Source of the DNA: Pseudomonadota bacterium
GTDB taxonomy: Bacteria > Pseudomonadota > Gammaproteobacteria > JAKAQQ01
Direction: 5' to 3'
DNA: 39,212 nucleotides
NCBI GenBank assembly: GCA_027365475.1
Contig: DAHXNI010000002.1
Location: 1-39,212, forward strand
Part shown: one piece after another, positions 35,896 through 39,212 of the stretch
Numbering within the stretch: position 1 is the stretch's first letter
How the letters are laid out: each line of letters begins with the position of its first letter
Program-made: the position numbers and the translations under genes
Notes under the pieces: generated by a model
Databases searched by the model: none
What the model saw: the letters and a program-made list of their open reading frames with translations, nothing else
Told to the model about the DNA's origin: nothing

Positions 35896-36012
35896 CGCTA
35901 AAAGGCATTTTTCAAATCAATCGCTTACAAGACTTTTATTTATAGATCAGTAACTTGAAGTCATGCTCCCGCACCTTCGGATACCCCATTTCTCACCCGA
36001 ACTATGGCAAGG

Positions 36013-36603
36013 CTATGGCACAGATTGGACCGGATGCGCCACAAGATAGGGGGAAAATCGCCGCTCGTTCCGCGCCTGATAGTAAAGCCTGCGGATCGAT
36101 GAAGATTCCAAATGCAATGACTCGGCCAGCTCCTCGCACGTATCCCGGACGGACTGCGCCCGTCCTGTCTCGATCACTTCCGTTACGAGTGCATGGATCA
36201 CGAGCGGATGCTGCCGCCATTTGAGCACTTTCTGTCCCTGACCCCGACGGAACCTCGACGAGCGCACGAGCTTTCCACAGCGCTCCAGAATCTCGGGATC
36301 GGTCAGGAGCCCCGGATGATCTTCGAACAGACGGTTGAGTTTGGAAGGCGACATGCTCCCGCGCTCGATATGCCAGGCGAGTCTCAGGGCTTCCCGCCGC
36401 AGTTCCGCTCCCGTCCCGGCCACTTTTTCCGGCGTCGCACCCCACACCAAAGGGATCCGGCGGGCACCCTGAGCGGGATAGGTCACCATCGGACTATAGA
36501 TCGTGAACGGAACCGCCTCGTAACCCTCTATGCGATAAGGACATTCCTCCATATTTTGAAGATACCACAGGCCAGAGGCATTTCGGGTCACTCTAGACAT
36601 CAT
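36013..36603 (-). CDS. Unidentified protein of the accessory region
   Basis: About 196 aa from ATGATG at 36603/36600 (a later ATG at 36552 is possible). I do not recognise it. Visible: VPFTIYSPMVTYP near the start, a helical, charged middle (ELRREALRLAWHIERGSMSPSKLNRLF), SRFRRGQGQKVLKWR, and a C-terminal region (RDTCEELAESLHLESSSIRRLYYQARNERR) that could be a helix-turn-helix with basic tail. A DNA-binding or element-maintenance role is a guess from context. The frame stays open to 37077 through an opposing gene and the repeat array, but that extension is an artefact. Its start is 18 bp from the divergent AlpA-like gene. Confidence 0.55.
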   Translation of the reverse strand: MMSRVTRNASGLWYLQNMEECPYRIEGYEAVPFTIYSPMVTYPAQGARRIPLVWGATPEKVAGTGAELRREALRLAWHIERGSMSPSKLNRLFEDHPGLLTDPEILERCGKLVRSSRFRRGQGQKVLKWRQHPLVIHALVTEVIETGRAQSVRDTCEELAESLHLESSSIRRLYYQARNERRFSPYLVAHPVQSVP

Positions 36604-36621
36604 TTCCAGTACTTTTGTGAC

Positions 36622-36921
36622 ATGAATCACACGCACAGTCACGCTTCCTCCACCGATCCTCTCTGGGATCTCCCCACCCTCGCCCGCTTCCTGGGCCTGA
36701 GCCCCGGGGGGCTCCGCAACATGCTCGGCCGCAATCCCGCTGCCCTGCCCCCTCTGGTGCGTATTGGGCGCCGCGTGCGCTGGCGTCCGGAAACCGTGAG
36801 CCTCTGGCTCGAGAGTCGGGAGACCGCGGACGCCCGGTTCGGTCAGTCCGGCCGTATTCCGGAATCCCCCCTGCCCGGCCATAAGGGACGACCGCGCTCG
36901 GGCGGGAGGCATTTCCCATGA
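36622..36921 (+). CDS. AlpA/excisionase-type helix-turn-helix protein
   Basis: 99 aa. Residues about 14-66 (LWDLPTLARFLGLSPGGLRNML, then LPPLVRIGRRVRWRPETVSLWLE) match the small winged-HTH fold of AlpA-like prophage regulators and excisionases, including the typical ending in a WLE helix. The C-terminus is Arg/Gly/Pro-rich. Such proteins often control or direct excision of integrated elements, in line with the tRNA att fragments 0.7 kb away. Followed directly by the 22-bp repeat array. No good ribosome site precedes ATG 36622. Confidence 0.7.
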   Translation: MNHTHSHASSTDPLWDLPTLARFLGLSPGGLRNMLGRNPAALPPLVRIGRRVRWRPETVSLWLESRETADARFGQSGRIPESPLPGHKGRPRSGGRHFP

Positions 36922-36954
36922 TCGTATGCCGGTATACAGCCCGCACATTGAGTT

Positions 36955-37086
36955 ATGTCGGCACCCAATGGGGTGTATGTTGGCATCCCATGGGGTTACA
37001 TCGGCAACCCCAAGGGGCGTATGTCGGCATCCCATGGGGTGTATGTCGGCATCCCATGGGGTGTATGTCGGAATCAATTGTTAGGG
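36955..37086. repeat. Iteron-like array of 22-bp direct repeats
   Basis: Five contiguous 22-bp units (starting 36955, 36977, 36999, 37021, 37043) and a decayed sixth (37065-37086, first 7 bases conserved). Consensus ATGTCGGCATCCCATGGGGTGT; units 4 and 5 are identical, 1 to 3 vary. Each has an inverted core of CCC and GGG arms (CCCATGGG in units 2, 4, 5; ACCCAATGGGGT in 1; CCCCAAGGGG in 3), so the arms are kept where the centre changes. Tandem with no spacers, so not CRISPR. It lies between two genes for small DNA-binding proteins. Plasmid-type iterons or an operator array are the likely roles. Confidence 0.85.
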
Positions 37087-37100
37087 CAATTTTGTAGGTG

Positions 37101-37117
37101 ATTTGATCCGGTCAAAT
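37101..37117. promoter_or_regulatory. Inverted repeat upstream of the MerR-like gene
   Basis: ATTTGA-TCCGG-TCAAAT, perfect 6-bp arms with a 5-nt spacer, 15 bp past the repeat array and 83 bp before the MerR-like start. Could be the operator of that gene or an extra origin element; no direct support. Confidence 0.3.
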
Positions 37118-37200
37118 TGGTCGACATTGTATGCTGGGTCGTTTTTGTGGACGATTTCCAAGCAGATTATGAGGTGACCCCAAAGCATAAGGTGCGCGCT

Positions 37201-37392
37201 ATGACTACAATTCAGCCTAAAGCAACCTATCTTTCGCCTTCGGATGCAGCACGTCTCATCCACCAAACCCAAAAGACTCTCCGTAGTTGGGTCAAGCACG
37301 GGTTGCTGACCGACTACCGGACCTCGGGCGGGCATCGCCGCTACCTCAGAAGCGAGCTCCTGCGAGTGTCCGAGAGAAGAATGGCCAAGTGA
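37201..37392 (+). CDS. Small MerR/excisionase-type DNA-binding protein
   Basis: 63 aa from ATG 37201 with AAGGTG 6 nt upstream. YLSPSDAARLIHQTQKTLRSW then HGLLTDYRTSGGHRRYLRSEL is a MerR-like winged helix-turn-helix with the GGHRRY wing motif. It ends soon after, so no effector domain is present. Similar modules stand alone as excisionase-type regulators or form the N-terminus of IS607-type serine recombinases; a truncated recombinase cannot be excluded. Downstream of the 22-bp repeats, which are its likely control region or a shared origin. Confidence 0.7.
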   Translation: MTTIQPKATYLSPSDAARLIHQTQKTLRSWVKHGLLTDYRTSGGHRRYLRSELLRVSERRMAK

Positions 37393-37727
37393 GGTGGACT
37401 CCAATTTTAGGACACGTGGATCACGGGGGCATCAGCTCCCGCAGTGTGTGTGACAGCCGAGATTACCTTGATCCCTCGGAAATCGTGAGCCTCTGGCAAA
37501 CGGGTCCATGAGGGGCGATCCGACCGGCAGTACCGCTGCTGGGTTCTTTACCGGCGATCCGCAGGTAGCCGTCAAGGCGTGACAGGTTCTGGACCTCTGT
37601 GAGCAATGAGCAGCACGATCCCGAAATGACCCCGACCCGCAAGTGCCATCAATCACGTGGTTGAGCCGCGTACCTCCATGTCGTCACACGTAGACCCCTT
37701 TCATTTCTCCTGTCTATAGTGACCCAT
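37393..37727. other. Gene-free stretch
   Basis: About 335 bp without a convincing gene. It opens with TGGACTCCAATTTTAGGACA (from 37395), which looks like insertion-sequence end DNA, but no matching inverted end is found. Short frames here carry no recognisable product. Confidence 0.35.
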
Positions 37728-39073
37728 TCACGCGTCTTGGCTCTCACCGTCGCAAGGTGACGTCGCGGCGAGATCAACTTCCCGAGCGGCGAACAGCGCG
37801 GCCAGCGTAGCCATACGGGAGCGCTCTTGTCGCTCACGCTCCTCTGCCGCGTCGCCGTTTGCCTCCTCGACAACGGGATGCTGGGCGGCTGCCTCTTCCT
37901 GATCCCGGCAATAGAGAAGAGAGTGCGCCACAAGCCAGATCTCATAGCGATTGGTAAATGACGACGCGAGACCGGGACCGCGCTGCTCGTACTGGGCAAG
38001 CTGGCTGGTATACTTCGGATAGACCGTGGAGTAGTAGATGACAAGGGTGCCGTTCTCCATTACCGCCGAGGATGCAATCGAGGCCACGTCGTCTGGCCAG
38101 CCCAGCGTCGCCCACTGCTCGTCGTCAGGTGATACTGGCCGGGGCTCGAACGGGGGCAGGCTCAGCTGCTGGCGCCCCGGGTGAACTGGCGGCACCTTGT
38201 GCACGACGATGTCTCACTGGTCCGGCAGCGTGGTGAGGCCAGGACGGCTCAGCTCAACTCGCAGCATCCCATTAGTCCCGACCGCTGTGCCATCGGGGAG
38301 GTCGAGAATCGCGCGCATGCGGCCGCCCCGAAGGGGCGTCGAGCCCTTGAGTGTCACTGGTCCCTGCACGATGATGTTGATGCGTGAGGCTGCAGGGTTG
38401 TCCGGGTTGTAATAGCTGGTGTTTGCATCGGTTTCGACGCGAATGTAGCGCCGCTGGCCTGGGTAAAAATCGATCGCCTCCTCTTCGTATCAGACGAGGC
38501 GAATGTAGGTGGGCGGCTCGTGTACCTCGATTGGTTGCGGCTTCAGTCGCGGACCCTTCGGACCTGTCGGCCGGTTAGAAGTAGGCTGGTCGCCACCCGC
38601 GCGGGAGCCGGTGGTCTGACCGATCTCTATCCCCTGCAGGCGAAGGAGACGCGCGACCTCACGGCGCATCTCCTGGATCGCAGTCTCGTCTCGCTCCCGC
38701 ATCCCCTGCTCCCGCGCTTCATTGTTGAGGCGCGCGAGTTCATCGTCGGACTTGAGGATACTGACCAGTTCGTCGTGGATAAACTGGAGAACGAGGCCGC
38801 GACGCGCGTCTTCTCGGCTTGAGGCGAACAGCACGCGTTTTGCAACTGGTGTTAGGGAGTCACAGTCGATATGGACAATAAGCCGCTGCGAGAGGTACGG
38901 GAGTTCTGCTTCCTTGCGGACGATACTCACGAAGAGCTCAGCGTGGTTCTGCCCGTTCAACGTCAGAATGATCGGCCGGGGCTCGGATTTACGAAGACTG
39001 CGCTGGGACGTTTATTGGCTCGAGTTGAGCGTTTGAGCACCCAATACTCGAACCCGACGTTTCCGAAGTCACC
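37728..39073 (-). pseudogene. Decayed large gene, possibly GHKL-ATPase-like
   Basis: One continuous minus-strand reading frame from about 39020 to 37728 encodes NGQNHAELFVSIVRKEAEL, LSQRLIVHIDCDSLTPVAKR, FASSREDARRG, a long charged helix (ARLNNEAREQGMRERDE), FYPGQRRYIRVETDANTSYY, a beta-rich stretch, and TLVIYYSTVYPKY, ending in SPCDGESQDA. It is broken by TGA at 38490 and TGA at 38214, and its upstream part (GDFGNVGFEYWVLKRSTRANK, about 39070-39010) is in another frame. The 5' portion is lost at an IS630-type element beginning about 39075. The pattern recalls C-terminal parts of Hsp90/GHKL-ATPase-like hypothetical proteins seen in islands; that identification is weak. Confidence 0.65.
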
Positions 39074-39104
39074 TAGTATATCATAACGTTTAAATGTATA
39101 CATA

Positions 39105-39212
39105 TTATTTTAACCCCAGGTCGAAGTTGCTCCAACGGAAAACGACCGGTTTCTGATTCCATTCGGCAATCCCTTTCAGAATGCGCGTCTTCAATTCTTC
39201 CTTGGAAGACAC
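39105..39212 (-). mobile_element. C-terminus of an IS630-type transposase, cut by window edge
   Basis: Last 35 codons, entering from the right edge and ending at TAA 39105-39107: SSKEELKTRILKGIAEWN, then QKPVVFRWSNFDLGLK. This is the usual end of IS630-family DDE transposases (helix of about 15 residues, then NxxPVVFRW). The 30 bp after the stop are AT-rich and run to CTAG (39073-39076), the preferred IS630 target (TA duplication), where the pseudogene sequence resumes. The left terminal repeat would be about TAGTATATCATAACG. Confidence 0.7.

Larger units (their letters stand above)
35729..36028. repeat. 29-bp imperfect direct repeats flanking the tRNA fragments
   Basis: AACTATGGCAGGGCTCTGGC... 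at 35729-35757 and AACTATGGCAAGGCTATGGC... at 36000-36028; 24 of 29 positions agree. They bracket about 240 bp that contain both tRNA-Lys fragments. The right copy overlaps the 3' end of the minus-strand gene at 36013. They may be repeats made during integration or the remains of two copies of one gene end. Confidence 0.5.

Noticed and set aside
36013-37077. A single 354-codon minus-strand gene including the repeat array.
   Set aside because: The upstream 150 codons merely translate the 22-bp repeats and the antisense of the AlpA-like gene; homology-like sequence begins only near 36603.
36955-37086. CRISPR array.
   Set aside because: The 22-bp units are contiguous with no spacers and no cas genes are near.
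37728-38960. Two in-frame TGA codons as possible recoding (selenocysteine or stop read-through).
   Set aside because: The same gene also has a frameshift near 39010 and has lost its 5' part at an IS end, so simple decay explains the stops. No hairpin typical of a selenocysteine element was seen after either TGA.

Overview
The window reads as a stretch of gammaproteobacterial chromosome about 35.4 kb long that runs into an accessory, decaying, integrated region over the last ~3.8 kb. Support for the assignment: class II PyrC next to RNase T, the Fe-S protein RnfB-like/Nth pair beside MetG, a homodimeric-type AceE (887 aa) with a two-lipoyl AceF, CGFS glutaredoxin, Fe-type SOD and an E. coli-like ArsB. 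The DNA is GC-rich and genes are tightly packed, often overlapping by 1-4 bp. Genus cannot be fixed from sequence alone.

Layout. 1-3600 (minus): start of an RND multidrug/solute efflux operon (adaptor, then permease running off the left edge) behind an AT-rich promoter with a 12-bp palindrome. 3656-4102 (minus): PrxQ/BCP peroxiredoxin. 4240-7619 (plus): metG, a soluble RnfB-like ferredoxin and nth. 7636-8898 (minus): nadC and a DUF167 protein. 9170-10325 (plus): sodB, a DUF1289 protein and grxD, an oxidative-stress/Fe-S group. 10295-12016 (minus): rnt and pyrC. 12214-16954 (plus): aceE, aceF and a small DUF302-like gene; no E3 gene is present. 17006-18298 (minus): tyrS. 18803-22138 (minus): a TonB-dependent receptor and its dedicated TonB. 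22140-22970: a scar with a 113-bp partial copy of the receptor gene and a probable IS630 relic. 22972-24837: full-length DsbD. 24947-28198 (minus): tricorn-like secreted S41 protease. 28405-30157: arsR-arsB. 30180-33338 (minus): a GNAT-like protein, a glutathione transferase and a secreted alpha/beta hydrolase. 33660-35210: TPR-sulfotransferase.

The accessory end starts at about 35395. A second TPR gene, coupled to the sulfotransferase, is cut off and joined to the wreck of an amidase gene. Then come two tandem 3' fragments of a tRNA-Lys gene (attachment-site remnants), an unidentified gene, an AlpA-like and a MerR-like DNA-binding gene with an array of five 22-bp repeats built on CCC/GGG inverted arms between them, a large pseudogene with two nonsense codons and a frameshift, and the end of an IS630-type transposase at the right edge.

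Together the core genes cover translation (metG, tyrS), central carbon entry (aceEF), pyrimidine and NAD synthesis, thiol/peroxide defence (prx, sodB, grxD, dsbD, GST) and envelope transport. The most unusual structures are the 22-bp repeat array, the tandem tRNA-Lys remnants, the ectopic receptor-gene fragment and the almost identical AceF lipoyl repeats.
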